A stretch of DNA of 64,000 bases from DATFRY01 sp035489015 (GCA_035489015.1 DATHKR010000256.1:62001-126000), one strand, 5' to 3'; counted from the stretch's first letter, positions 46,692 to 55,785 are shown. A program made the numbers and translations. The notes: generated from the letters alone by a model not told the origin.

Positions 46692-48398
46692 GTGCCTCGT
46701 CTGGGCGACTGGTTCGACCTGCGCGCGGGTCACCGCCGCGTGCTCCACCTCGCGCTCGACGAGCCGCTCGCCGGCGGCGCGTCGTTCGCTTACACGTTCG
46801 GATCGATCCTGGTCTTCCTGCTGCTGCTGCAGATCACCACCGGGATCTTCCTGGCCATGGGCTACAGCGCGTCGGCGACCGACGCGTGGTCCTCGGTCGC
46901 CTACATCCAGGACCAGGTCACCCTGGGCTGGTTCGTGCGCGGCCTGCATTCGCACGGCGCCTCCGCGATGGTGATCATCGCCGGGGTCCACCTGCTGCAG
47001 ACCGCGGTCTACGGCGCGTACCGGAAGCCGCGCGAGCTCAACTGGATCGTCGGCGTCCTCATGCTCGGCCTCCTGCTCGCGTTCGCGCTGACCGGATACC
47101 TCCTGCCGTGGGACCAGACCGGCTTCTGGGCGACCAAGGTCGCGACCGGGATCGCCGGGTCGAGCCCGGTCATCGGCACGCAGCTGCAGGAGGCGGTGCA
47201 GGGCGGCAACGAGTACGGCAACCTCACCCTGACCCGGTTCTTCGGGCTCCACGTGCTGGTGTTGCCCGGCGCGCTGATCGGCCTGGTCGTGGTGCACGTG
47301 CTCCTGTTCCGCAAGCACGGCCACACCCCTCACTGGTGGTTGAAGGAGGACGAGCTGCGCCGGCGCAGCCAGCCGTTCTGGCCGGACCAGATGTTCCGCG
47401 ACATGGTCGCGATGGCGGCGGTGTTCGCGGTGCTGGTGGTGGTGAACCTCTACACCGGCGGCGTGCAGCTCGACGCGCCGGCGGATCCATCGTCCAGCTT
47501 CGACGCGCGGCCGGAGTGGTACTTCCGTCCGCTGTTCCAGGCGCTCAAGTACTTCACCGGATCGATGGAGCAGATCGTCGCGCTCGGCGCCCCGGTCGTG
47601 ATCGGCGGCGTGCTGCTGGCGCTGCCGTTCGTCGATCGCGGCCCGTCGAACTCGCCGGTCCGGCGCTGGAAGGAGCTCGCCGCGCTCGGCCTGCTCGGCG
47701 TGGTGCTGGGCGGGCTGATGGTGATCTCGTTCCTGGAGGACAAGAGCGACGAGCGCTACCAGAAGGCGGTGGCCGAGTCGGAGGAGCGCGCGCGCGAGGC
47801 GCGCACCCTCGCGCTCGAGCATGGCGTGCCGACCGCCGGCGGTCCGACGGTGTACACCACGGCGCGCTTCTTCCGGGCCCGCGCGATCTGGCGCGAGGAC
47901 TGCGCCGGGTGCCACGAGGGGCGAGAGCGCAAGGGGCCGGAGATCGGGCCGGGCTACAACTCGCGCGCGTGGGTGCGCGACTTCCTGAAGAACCCGAGCG
48001 ACAAGCGCTTCTTCGGCGTCACCGGCATCAACGAGATGAAGCCGGTGAAGCAGGAGGGGGCCGACCTCGACGCGCTGGTCGAGCTGGTCTACTCGCAGAC
48101 CGGGGCCGCCGACGCGAACCCGGCGCTGGTCGAGCGCGGCAAGGCGCTGTTCGACGGCGACGGGAACTGCTCCAACTGTCACTCGATCGACGGCAAGACC
48201 GAGGAGGAGCAGGGGCCCAACCTGGGCGGACGCGGCAGCGCCGAGGTGCTGACCGAGTTCATCGCGCGCCCCGACCACCCGCGATGGTTCGGCAAGGCAA
48301 ACGAGATGCCGACCTTCTACAACAAGTATGGCGGGCTGGAGCGGCGGGAGCTGGCCGAGTGGCTCATCTCGCTCCGCGGAGGGCACGCGCAGCGGTAG
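46692..48398 (+). CDS. Cytochrome b (b6-type) fused to a C-terminal diheme cytochrome c
   Basis: 568 aa, GTG start. Residues 1-345 are a full-length cytochrome b with about eight helices. Haem ligands are His86/His100 (13 residues between) in helix B and His187/His202 (14 between) in helix D, the spacing of cytochrome b6 rather than mitochondrial b. The Qo motif is PEWYF (274-278). After a charged helix (355-378) come two class-I haem domains: CAGCH (404-408) with Met449, and CSNCH (493-497) with Met539. Separate b6, subunit IV and cytochrome c1 genes are thus replaced by one polypeptide. Quinol:cytochrome c reductase of the respiratory chain. Confidence 0.92.
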   Translation: MPRLGDWFDLRAGHRRVLHLALDEPLAGGASFAYTFGSILVFLLLLQITTGIFLAMGYSASATDAWSSVAYIQDQVTLGWFVRGLHSHGASAMVIIAGVHLLQTAVYGAYRKPRELNWIVGVLMLGLLLAFALTGYLLPWDQTGFWATKVATGIAGSSPVIGTQLQEAVQGGNEYGNLTLTRFFGLHVLVLPGALIGLVVVHVLLFRKHGHTPHWWLKEDELRRRSQPFWPDQMFRDMVAMAAVFAVLVVVNLYTGGVQLDAPADPSSSFDARPEWYFRPLFQALKYFTGSMEQIVALGAPVVIGGVLLALPFVDRGPSNSPVRRWKELAALGLLGVVLGGLMVISFLEDKSDERYQKAVAESEERAREARTLALEHGVPTAGGPTVYTTARFFRARAIWREDCAGCHEGRERKGPEIGPGYNSRAWVRDFLKNPSDKRFFGVTGINEMKPVKQEGADLDALVELVYSQTGAADANPALVERGKALFDGDGNCSNCHSIDGKTEEEQGPNLGGRGSAEVLTEFIARPDHPRWFGKANEMPTFYNKYGGLERRELAEWLISLRGGHAQR

Positions 48399-48483
48399 CG
48401 ATCGCCGGATCCGGCCGCCGTGCTCTCGCGCGAGATCGGCGGCCGCGACCGATGTTCATCGGCGCTGCGTGATACCTTGTGCG

Positions 48484-48515
48484 CCCCCTGCACCCGCGGG
48501 GGTGTTCGATTTTTT
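48484..48515 (+). terminator. Possible terminator or attenuator before the porin gene
   Basis: CCCCC / GGGGG stem (48484-48488, 48498-48502) or alternative CACCC / GGGTG (48491-48495, 48500-48504), followed by TTCGATTTTTT. It ends 21 nt before the porin ATG, so it could be an attenuator in the porin leader as well as a terminator for the bc-complex genes. Confidence 0.4.
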
Positions 48516-48536
48516 GCGCAGGAGGAGTCTTCTCGG

Positions 48537-50123
48537 ATGTCGCGCAGCGCAGTCGTGGCCACCGCGGTTCTGGCGGCAGGGATCCTGCCGCACCTGGCCC
48601 ACGCGCAGGAGGCGGCGCCGGAGCGAGCCCGTCGCTCGGCGCAGGGGCAAGCGGACGAGCCGGCCGCTCCTGCCAGGGCCGGCGCGCAGGACCTGAAGGC
48701 GCAGGTGGCCGCGATTCGAAAGCAGCTCGACGAGCTGCGGTCGACCGCGGCCCAGGCGCAGACCGTGGCCGGATCGGTCCAGCAGCTGTCGGGGCGGGTG
48801 ACCGCGCTGGAGCAGCGGATCGACCGGCTGGGCCGCCAGCGCGCCGCCGGACCGGAGCTCACCGCCTCGGTGGATCGGCTGTCGGCCCAGGCCAACGCGC
48901 TCGAGCGCGACGTCGAGGGGCTGCGCACCCAGGTGGCCGGCATCGAGCAGCCGGCGGCCGGGGGCGGCGTCGGCAGCGTCGAGTACAAGCGTGGCTTCGA
49001 GTGGACCACCGGCGACGGCGCCTACTCGCTCAAGATCGGCGGCTTCGTCCAGCCGCGCTACGAGGCGTCGCTGGCCGAGGAGGCCAACAGCGTCAACCGG
49101 TCGACCTTCCGGCTGCGGCGCGGGCGGCTGATCCTGGGCGGCCACGCCGGGCGCGACGAGCTCACCTACAAGGTGCAGCTCGAGACCACGGTCGCCGACG
49201 CCTCCGCGCTCGACTACTACGTCGACTACGAGCTCCTGCCCGAGCTCGCGGTGCGCGCCGGACAGGACAAGCTCTACTTCACGCGGGCGTGGTGGGCGAG
49301 CGACTCGACCATCGACGTGCTCGAGCGGCCGGCCTCGGTCGAAGGGCTGCGCTACGACCGCGACATCGGCGTGTGGGCGCACGGCGAGCTGTTCGGCGAT
49401 CGGGTCTACTATCACGCCGGCGTCTCGAACGGCGCCGGCCCCAACAAGCGCAACGACAACATCGACACCGCGACGCTGGTCCGGGTCGAGGCCGCGCTGC
49501 TCGGCGCGCGGTTCGATGCGTTCGTCGCCAACCTGACCCGCGACCCGGACCCGCGCCTCATGATCGGGGCGGGGGCCGTGCACGATCTGGTTGCGCTGCC
49601 GCCGGCGGTGGCCGGCACGCCGGTCAACAACCGCGACGTGGACGCCAACGGCGAGACCGACAACGTCCGGGTGTGGAGCGCGAGCGTCGATGCGGCGCTG
49701 CGCTGGCACGGGCTCGAGCTGATCGCCGAGGGGATCTGGCGGCACGAGCGGTGGGGCACGATCGTCCAGCACGCCGACAACCAGGCGCTGGCCACGCTCA
49801 TCGACGCCGACTCCGAGGGACACCGCAACTACCTGGGCGGGTACGTCCACGCCAGCTTCCCGATCATCCCCGAGCTCCTCCAGATCGCGGCCCGGGTCGG
49901 GCACTCGCGGGTGGCGCTGCTCGGGGTCGGCGGCCGGGTGGTCAACGACGCGCCGCCGCCCGGCGATCGCCTGCTCGAGGCGACCGGCCAGCTGCGCTAC
50001 TTCCACGGCAACCTGACCCTGGGCGGCTCCTACTCGCTGTTCAACTACAACAACAAGTCGGGCCCGGAGCTGGCCGGCGACATCGAGCACGTCTTCATCG
50101 TGCAGGGTCAGCTGAACTTTTAG
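48537..50123 (+). CDS. Phosphate-selective porin OprO/OprP-like with N-terminal coiled coil
   Basis: 528 aa. ATG at 48537 preceded by CAGGAGGAG; signal peptide about 1-25 (VLAAGILPHLAHA). Residues 60-150 are heptad-like helices (LKAQVAAIRKQLDELRST, VQQLSGRVTALEQRIDRLGRQ, SVDRLSAQANALERDVEGLRTQV) expected to trimerise in the periplasm. From about 165 the O/P porin barrel follows (PF07396 style): YSLKIGGFVQPRYEASLAEE, FRLRRGRLILGGHAGRDELTYKVQLE, RAGQDKLYFTRAWW; the chain ends QLNF. Selectivity for phosphate is by family name only. Tail-to-tail with the HEAT lipoprotein, stops overlapping by 4 bp. Confidence 0.85.
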   Translation: MSRSAVVATAVLAAGILPHLAHAQEAAPERARRSAQGQADEPAAPARAGAQDLKAQVAAIRKQLDELRSTAAQAQTVAGSVQQLSGRVTALEQRIDRLGRQRAAGPELTASVDRLSAQANALERDVEGLRTQVAGIEQPAAGGGVGSVEYKRGFEWTTGDGAYSLKIGGFVQPRYEASLAEEANSVNRSTFRLRRGRLILGGHAGRDELTYKVQLETTVADASALDYYVDYELLPELAVRAGQDKLYFTRAWWASDSTIDVLERPASVEGLRYDRDIGVWAHGELFGDRVYYHAGVSNGAGPNKRNDNIDTATLVRVEAALLGARFDAFVANLTRDPDPRLMIGAGAVHDLVALPPAVAGTPVNNRDVDANGETDNVRVWSASVDAALRWHGLELIAEGIWRHERWGTIVQHADNQALATLIDADSEGHRNYLGGYVHASFPIIPELLQIAARVGHSRVALLGVGGRVVNDAPPPGDRLLEATGQLRYFHGNLTLGGSYSLFNYNNKSGPELAGDIEHVFIVQGQLNF

Positions 50124-51526
50124 TCGAGCACCTCGAGCAGGCGCTCGGCGGCGGCGAGCCGGAGCTCCGGGGTCGCGTCAGCCAGCGCGGCGACCAGGCC
50201 GGGTGTGACGCGCGGCAGGGACGCGTGGGCCTGGACCGCGGCGGTGCGCACCTCGATCGAGCGACTGCGCGCGAGCCGCTCGAGCACGGCGAGGCCGCGC
50301 TGGTCGCCGAGCCGGTAGAGGTCGACCGCGGCGTCGAGGCGGATCATCGCGTCCGGGCTGGCCAGCCCGGCGACCAGCTCCTGGCTGGCGCGCTCGGTCT
50401 GGCCCATGTGGAGGAGCAGGCGCGCGGCGGCGAGGCGGACCTCGGCGCGGCGGTCGACCAGCGCGCGCCCGGCCAGGGCGAGGGCGAGCGGGCGCGGCGC
50501 GGCGTAGGCGGCGTTGAGCGCCGCGGCGCGCGCGGTCCAGGCCCGGTCGGCGAGGGCGCGCTCGAACACGGCGGTGCGCTGGTCGGGTGGGGCGCCGGCG
50601 CGGAGGCGGGCGGCCTCGGCGGCGAGCGCGACCGGCAGATCCGACGACGCGGCCAGCTCGGCCAGGAGCGCCGCGGCGGCCGGCTCGTCGGTGCGCGCGA
50701 GCAGGTCGACCGCGGCCTGGCGCGCGCCCAGGAACGGATCGGCGGCGGCCTGGCGGGCCAGGTCGACCCGCCCGGCGATCTCGCGGCCGGCCAGGCCGCG
50801 GACGACCTGGGCGCGGACCGGTCCGCTCGGGTCGCGGCGGGCGAGCTCGATCAGGCGAGCCAGGTCGTCTCCCTCGGCGAAGCGCGCGACCGCGGCGGCG
50901 GCGGCGCGGCGGACATTCGCATCAGGGTCGCCCAGCATCGGGACCAGATCGGCGCGCGCGTGGGCGCCGGCCTTGCGGCCGATGCCGTCGACCGCGAGGG
51001 CGCGCGCCGCCGGGTCGCCGCTGCGGAGGAGATCGACCAGGACCCGCGGCGCATCCTCATGGGCGGTGAGCAGCGCGGAGGCGGCCGCGGCGGCGACCAG
51101 ATCGTCCTCGGAGCCGACCAGCTCGGCCACCTGGGGAGCCAGGTCGTCGAGCTCGAGTCGCTCGATCGCCTGGACCGCGGCGGCCTGGAGCGACGGGGCG
51201 TGGGCGCGCAGCGCCTGCCACAGGGTGGCGCGAGCGAGGGCGCGCAGGGCGGCGGGATCGTCGTCGCGCCGCAGATCTCGCCAGGACGCGTAGAGGGCGA
51301 CCGCGCCGCGCGCATCGCCGCCGCCGAGCAGCGCGCGCATCCGCACCTGCCAGAGCAGCGGATCGCGCGGCGCGCGCTCGAGGCCGTGCTCGGCGGTGCG
51401 GCGGGCGCCGGCGAAGTCGCCTCGATCGAGCATCGCCTCGGCGCGGCGGCCGTCGGCCGAGCCGCCGGCGCAGGCGCTGGCGAGCGCGGCCGCCACGAGG
51501 ACGGGGAGGGTGGACTGACGGCTCAT
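50120..51526 (-). CDS. HEAT-repeat lipoprotein
   Basis: 468 aa. The start at 51526 gives a short lipoprotein signal (MSRQSTLPVLVAAALASAC, Cys19). A TPR-like pair follows (AEAMLDRGDFAGARRTAEHGLERAPRDPLLW), then at least ten HEAT-like helical repeats (for example LVPMLGDPDANVRRAAAAAVARF, LIELARRDPSGPVRAQVVRGLAG, VAGLASPDAMIRLDAAVDLYRLG) to the C-terminus. It is probably a periplasm-facing protein scaffold; partner unknown. A (TCGGG)n pentanucleotide tract begins 24 bp upstream of its ATG. Confidence 0.78.
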   Translation of the reverse strand: MSRQSTLPVLVAAALASACAGGSADGRRAEAMLDRGDFAGARRTAEHGLERAPRDPLLWQVRMRALLGGGDARGAVALYASWRDLRRDDDPAALRALARATLWQALRAHAPSLQAAAVQAIERLELDDLAPQVAELVGSEDDLVAAAAASALLTAHEDAPRVLVDLLRSGDPAARALAVDGIGRKAGAHARADLVPMLGDPDANVRRAAAAAVARFAEGDDLARLIELARRDPSGPVRAQVVRGLAGREIAGRVDLARQAAADPFLGARQAAVDLLARTDEPAAAALLAELAASSDLPVALAAEAARLRAGAPPDQRTAVFERALADRAWTARAAALNAAYAAPRPLALALAGRALVDRRAEVRLAAARLLLHMGQTERASQELVAGLASPDAMIRLDAAVDLYRLGDQRGLAVLERLARSRSIEVRTAAVQAHASLPRVTPGLVAALADATPELRLAAAERLLEVLD

Positions 51527-51550
51527 GGGCGCGGGGTTCCTTTCGCGTTC

Positions 51551-51604
51551 TCGGTCGGGTCGGGTCGGGTCGGGGTCGGGTCGGGTCGCGTCGGGTCGGG
51601 TCGG
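51551..51604 (+). repeat. Pentanucleotide (TCGGG)n tract
   Basis: About eleven TCGGG units with one 6-nt and one TCGCG variant, in the 199-bp gap between the divergent HEAT lipoprotein (starts 51526) and HAD genes (starts 51726). Slippage would change promoter or leader spacing of the lipoprotein gene. Confidence 0.85.
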
Positions 51605-51725
51605 CCGGTCGATGATCGCTCGCCCCGGCCCCGTCATGTCGTGGCAGCTGGCGCGGCGGCGCGATTTCACGGATCGCCTCCCCATGGTGCGGCCCGCGCC
51701 GCCGCTGGTTACAATCGCCGGCCCC

Positions 51726-52385
51726 GTGCGTCTCCGCGCCATCCTCTTCGACCTGGACGGCACGCTCCTGGACAGCGAGCGGGAGAGCGCCGAGGCCATG
51801 GCCCGCGCGCTGAAGGGCGGCCTGAACATCGAGATCGGCCAGGCCGAGCGAGACTTCATCATCGGGCGCTCGTGGGTCGACATCTACGATCACCTGTCCG
51901 CGGTGCACGGCCCGCTCGGGTGGACGCGCGCCGAGCTGATCGCCGCCACCGCGGTCGAGCGCGAGCAGGTGTTCGCCGAGGTTGGCGTGACCGTCCTGCC
52001 CGGCGCGCTCGCCGTGGTCGCGCGCCTGCGCGAGCTCGGCCTGCCGCTAGCCCTGGTGACCGGCTCGTCGCGGGCGGAGGCGGCGCAGGCGCTCGAGGCG
52101 CTCGGCCTCGGCGCGGCCTTCGACGTGATCGTCGCCAGCGAGGACGTGTCGCGCTCGAAGCCGGCCCCCGACGGCTACCTGGCCGCGGCCGCGGCGCTCG
52201 GGATCCCGCCCGGCGACTGCCTGGTGGTCGAGGACTCCCGCTCGGGCATCGCGGCCGGGCTGGCCGCCGGCGCCATCGTGGTGGCGGTCGAGGCCGGCAA
52301 CTTCGCGCGCCACGACCAGTCGGCCGCCCATCACCTGCTCGAGACTCTCGAGCTGCTCACCAACGACTTCCTGCGCTCCCTGTAG
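51726..52385 (+). CDS. HAD superfamily (subfamily IA) phosphatase / phosphomutase-like
   Basis: 219 aa from a GTG at 51726, 10 nt after an extended -10 (TGGTTACAAT, 51706-51715); the frame upstream is open but contains the pentanucleotide repeat. HAD motifs: I DLDGTLLDSE (nucleophile and acid Asp), II LVTGSSR, III SKPAPDGYL, IV VVEDSRSGI. An alpha-helical cap (about 15-80) places it with beta-phosphoglucomutase-like or sugar-phosphate phosphatases (COG0637). Substrate not determinable. The nearby maltodextrin system makes beta-PGM activity conceivable but it is 15 kb away. Confidence 0.85.
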   Translation: MRLRAILFDLDGTLLDSERESAEAMARALKGGLNIEIGQAERDFIIGRSWVDIYDHLSAVHGPLGWTRAELIAATAVEREQVFAEVGVTVLPGALAVVARLRELGLPLALVTGSSRAEAAQALEALGLGAAFDVIVASEDVSRSKPAPDGYLAAAAALGIPPGDCLVVEDSRSGIAAGLAAGAIVVAVEAGNFARHDQSAAHHLLETLELLTNDFLRSL

Positions 52386-52479
52386 GCGTTCCCGAGCCGG
52401 GCGCGGGAGCTCCGGCGAGACCCGGTCCGCTCGCCAAGTGCCCTGGAAACTACTATGGTCCAGGGAGGTAGGTTCCCCG

Positions 52480-53448
52480 GTGAACTTCAACAAGCTGCCC
52501 CAGCGCGTCACGATCTACGAGGTGGGCCCGCGCGACGGGCTGCAGAACGAGTCGCGACAGGTCGCGACCCACGACAAGCTCGCGCTCATCGACTCGCTGT
52601 CCGACTGCGGCCTGCCGGCCATCGAGATCACCAGCTTCGTCAGTCCCAAGTGGATCCCGCAGCTGGCCGACGCGGTCGCGGTGGCGCGCGACGCGGTGCG
52701 GCGCCCGGGTGTGCGCTTCTCGGCGCTGGTTCCCAACCGGCGCGGCCTGGAGTCGGCCCTATCGGCCGGGATGCGCGAGATCGCGGTGTTCATGTCCGCG
52801 TCCGAGACCCACAACAAGCGCAACGTCAACAAGACGATCGCCGAGACCCTGACCGCCTTCGAGGACGTGATCGCGCCGGCCACCGAGGCCGGAGTGAAGG
52901 TGCGCGCCTACCTGTCGACCGCGTTCGGCTGCCCTTACGAGGGAGACGTCGATCCGGAAGCGGTGCGCCGGCTGACCCTGACGCTGCGCGACATGGGCGT
53001 CTTCCAGATCTCGATCAGCGACACCATCGGCGTGGCCAACCCGTCCCAGGTCGAGAAGGTGCTGGAGCTCATCCTGGCCGATCTGTCGCTCGAGCAGGCC
53101 GCGGTGCACTTTCACGACACCCAGGGCACGGCGCTGGCGAACTGCACCGTGGCGTTGACCCTCGGGATCACGACCATCGACGCGTCCATCGGGGGGCTGG
53201 GTGGCTGTCCCTACGCCCCCGGCGCGGCTGGAAATCTGGCCACCGAGGACGTGGTGTCGATGTTGCACGGCATGGGCGTCGAGACCGGGGTCGATCTCGA
53301 CAAGCTGGTCGATTGCTCGCGGCTGGCCGCTTCGCTGGTCGGCCACGAGCTGCCGTCCAAGTACCTACGGGCGCACATGGGCAAGCAGGCGCGCGCGCGC
53401 CGGCAGAAGGAGCGCGCCGACGCGCAGGGCGCGCAGGAGGACGCCTGA
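52480..53448 (+). CDS. mvaB: Hydroxymethylglutaryl-CoA lyase
   Basis: 322 aa, GTG at 52480 with GGAGGTAGG just upstream and a TACTAT -10 (52451-52456). Cleaves HMG-CoA to acetoacetate and acetyl-CoA, the last step of leucine degradation. Motifs: YEVGPRDGLQNE (metal/substrate Arg-Asp), EITSFVSPKWIPQ, the STAFGCPYEG strand, ISISDTIGVANP, VHFHDTQGTALAN (metal His), and the signature catalytic Cys in IGGLGGCPYAPGAAGN. A 6-bp inverted repeat CCCTGG / CCAGGG (52441-52465) flanks the -10. The enoyl-CoA hydratase gene overlaps its stop. Confidence 0.95.
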   Translation: MNFNKLPQRVTIYEVGPRDGLQNESRQVATHDKLALIDSLSDCGLPAIEITSFVSPKWIPQLADAVAVARDAVRRPGVRFSALVPNRRGLESALSAGMREIAVFMSASETHNKRNVNKTIAETLTAFEDVIAPATEAGVKVRAYLSTAFGCPYEGDVDPEAVRRLTLTLRDMGVFQISISDTIGVANPSQVEKVLELILADLSLEQAAVHFHDTQGTALANCTVALTLGITTIDASIGGLGGCPYAPGAAGNLATEDVVSMLHGMGVETGVDLDKLVDCSRLAASLVGHELPSKYLRAHMGKQARARRQKERADAQGAQEDA

Positions 53449-54248
53449 TGTCCGAAGCGAGTGGGCCGGGGTCCGGCGCGATCCGGGTCGAGCACGGCGC
53501 CGACGGCGCGGTCTGGGTCACCCTCGATCGCCCCGAGGCCAAGAACGCGCTGTCGCGCGCGGTGAACCTCGAGCTCCGCCGCCTGGCGGTGGAGCTGGGC
53601 CAGAGTCGCGCGGTCCGCGCCGTGGTGCTGACCGGCGCGAACGGGGCGTTCTCGGCCGGGGCCGACCTGAAGGAGCGGCGCGGCGTGGCGGCGGCCGACA
53701 CCGGGCCGTACGTCGATGCGATCGCCGGCGCGATCACCGCGTGGGCCGAGATGCCGCGGCCGACCATCGCGGCGATGAGCGGACCGGCGCTGGGTGGCGG
53801 GCTCGAGCTGGCCCTCGCCTGCGACTTCCGGATCGCCGCCGAGGACGCGGTGATGGGGCTGTCGGAGGTGCGGCTCGGCATCATGCCGGGGGCGGGCGGG
53901 ACCCAGCGGCTGACCCGCTTGCTCGGCGTGTCGCGGGCCAAGGAGCTGGTCATGACCGGCCGGCGGATCGACGCGCGCCGGGCGCTCGAGATCGGCCTGG
54001 TATCGCGGGTGGTGCCGGCCGCCGAGCTGCGCGCCGCGGCCGAGGAGCTGGCCGGCGAGCTGTCGGCGTGCGCGCCGCTGTCGGTGTCGATGGCCAAGCA
54101 GGCGATCGACCAGGGCGTCGGACTGCCGCTCGACCAGGCGCTGGCGCTGGAGCGGCGCTGCTACGAGGTGACGCTGGCCAGCGAGGACCGCAACGAGGGG
54201 CTGCGCGCGTTCGCCGAGAAGCGGCCGCCGCGCTTCACCGGCGACTGA
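53448..54248 (+). CDS. Enoyl-CoA hydratase, probable methylglutaconyl-CoA hydratase
   Basis: 266 aa, crotonase family. Oxyanion-hole segments FSAGADLKE and SGPALGGGLELALACDFRIA; catalytic Glu residues in GLSEVRLGIMPGAGGTQRL and AKELVMTG; C-terminal SEDRNEGLRAFAEKRPPRFTG. The ATG shares one base with the mvaB stop (TGATG). Coupling to HMG-CoA lyase points to methylglutaconyl-CoA hydratase (LiuC/AUH step) of leucine catabolism; a general enoyl-CoA hydratase is the alternative. Acyl-CoA dehydrogenase and carboxylase genes of the pathway are not in the window. Confidence 0.9.
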   Translation: MSEASGPGSGAIRVEHGADGAVWVTLDRPEAKNALSRAVNLELRRLAVELGQSRAVRAVVLTGANGAFSAGADLKERRGVAAADTGPYVDAIAGAITAWAEMPRPTIAAMSGPALGGGLELALACDFRIAAEDAVMGLSEVRLGIMPGAGGTQRLTRLLGVSRAKELVMTGRRIDARRALEIGLVSRVVPAAELRAAAEELAGELSACAPLSVSMAKQAIDQGVGLPLDQALALERRCYEVTLASEDRNEGLRAFAEKRPPRFTGD

Positions 54249-54287
54249 CCGGCGGGCACCGACCCGCGGGCCGAGCCGGCGCCGGGG

Positions 54288-55334
54288 TCAGTGGGGCGGG
54301 GTCTGCCGGCGAAGGCGGGCCGACAGCCGCGGCAGCGGCGCTGGCTCGGCCGTCGAGGACGCCGGGGCCGGGAAGACGTGGCGCGTCATGGCCTCGGGGA
54401 GCGCGGCTTCGGCGGCGGGCGTGGCGGCTCGCGCTCGTGCGAGGCGGCCGGCGCCGACGTCGACCGAGGTCACGTCGTCGTCCTCGCGCGTGGGTAGGGC
54501 GTCGGGGCGGATCGCCTGGACGTCCAGCGCGGTCGCGTCGCCCGCCTCGGCCCGGACGATCCCGTGGCGACCCGAGCCGTCCGCGAAGTCCATCCCGTCC
54601 GGCTCGAGCTCCAGCTCCTCCTCGATCTCGCTGGCGAGGATCTCCTCGAGCGACGCCGGGACGTCGACGCCCTGGGTGCCGCGGGCGACCCGGCCGCCGG
54701 CCTCGCCGCCGGTCGGGCGAGCGAGCATGGCACCCATCGGGCGGCCCGGCGGCGACGAGACCGGGGCCGAACGAGCGCCGGGGCGCGGCGACGGCGGAGG
54801 CGTGCTGGCCGGGGCGCGGCCGGGTCCGGCGCCGAGCTGGGTGGCCGAGCGGCCCGACGCGTCCGGATCGGCCGGGTGGGCGATGCGGGCGGGCGGCGTC
54901 GCCGGGCCGGATGCGGCCACCGCGGCGGCGCTGCGTCCGTCCGAGGCGCGCTCACGCGCACGCGCCAGCGCCATGCGCCACTCCCACTCCTCGTCCTCCG
55001 GCTCGCTTCTGACCTTCGTGTCGTGATCGAGTCCCAGGGCTCGGCTGACCTCGCTCACTGGGGGCAGAGTCTCCGGGGCCAGGTCTCTCCGCGGTTCGCT
55101 CGTCTCCACCTCGGCGTACGGCGGCGGCGGCAGCGGGCGCGGCACCGGCGGCTGATGCGGCGGCAGGAACGCGCTCGCGTTCTGCCACGCGATCGGCTCC
55201 CAGGGTGGCGGCGCGAAACGATCATCCGTCACCCGCGGCAGCTCGATGATGCGGCCCTCGCGGGTCAGGGTGTAGCCGAATTCCCTGAGCCGGACGTAGC
55301 CGAACCGAAGCAGCACGCGCGACAGGATGTTCAT
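54288..55334 (-). CDS. Hypothetical Pro/Ala-rich disordered protein
   Basis: 348 aa from the ATG at 55334 (MNILSRVLLRFGYVRLREFGY). Only the first 55 residues look folded (an amphipathic N-terminal helix, then TLTREGRIIELPRVTDDRFAPPPWEP). The remainder is Pro/Ala/Gly-rich with an acidic island (VPASLEEILASEIEEELELEPDGMDF, about 235-260) and Ser/Thr-Pro stretches. No family recognised. Length, codon bias and the conserved-looking N-terminus support a real gene. No clear ribosome-binding site. The region upstream is full of direct repeats. Confidence 0.55.
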   Translation of the reverse strand: MNILSRVLLRFGYVRLREFGYTLTREGRIIELPRVTDDRFAPPPWEPIAWQNASAFLPPHQPPVPRPLPPPPYAEVETSEPRRDLAPETLPPVSEVSRALGLDHDTKVRSEPEDEEWEWRMALARARERASDGRSAAAVAASGPATPPARIAHPADPDASGRSATQLGAGPGRAPASTPPPSPRPGARSAPVSSPPGRPMGAMLARPTGGEAGGRVARGTQGVDVPASLEEILASEIEEELELEPDGMDFADGSGRHGIVRAEAGDATALDVQAIRPDALPTREDDDVTSVDVGAGRLARARAATPAAEAALPEAMTRHVFPAPASSTAEPAPLPRLSARLRRQTPPH

Positions 55335-55396
55335 GATCCATTGTCGACTGCACACCGCGGGCCAGTGATGCCGCGCGCACGCGCCGGGTGGCGGCG

Positions 55397-55491
55397 GCGA
55401 TCGCGCGGCGGATCGCGGCGATGGAGGCGGGCTGATCGCGCGCGATGGCGCGGCAGGCGGCGAGCGATCGCGCGGCGGATCGCGGCGATGG
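55397..55491 (+). repeat. 28-bp exact direct repeat, 67-bp period
   Basis: GCGATCGCGCGGCGGATCGC + GGCGATGG occurs at 55397-55424 and again at 55464-55491; the flanks (GAGGCG..., TCGCGCGCGATG) also partly repeat, so the unit is about 67 bp. Rich in GATC/CGATCG tetramers. Confidence 0.85.
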
Positions 55492-55740
55492 GAGGCGCCG
55501 TGGTCGCGCGCGATGACGTGGCTGCTCGCGGGGTGATCACGCCGATGGGGTGGCGCCGATCGAGGGCGATGTTCGTGGGCGCGTCAGTGGTGTGAAGGAG
55601 TCGTACAGCTGTCCCACCCGGGTCCGACCCGGCGGCGGGATGGCGGGTGATGATCGCGGTCGGCGGACGGTCGCGGGCGAGCTCTCGCGACGCGGCGCGG
55701 CGCGCGGCCCGACGCGCCGGGCGGGCAGGGTCCGGCGGCG

Positions 55741-55785
55741 CGCTTCCAGCCGGGCGGCTTCCAGCCGGGCGGCTTCCAGCCGCGC
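55741..55785 (+). repeat. 15-bp triple repeat
   Basis: GGCTTCCAGCCGGGC in three tandem copies (first base pair and last unit varied), 30 nt downstream of the lipoprotein gene ending at 55815. Confidence 0.85.
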
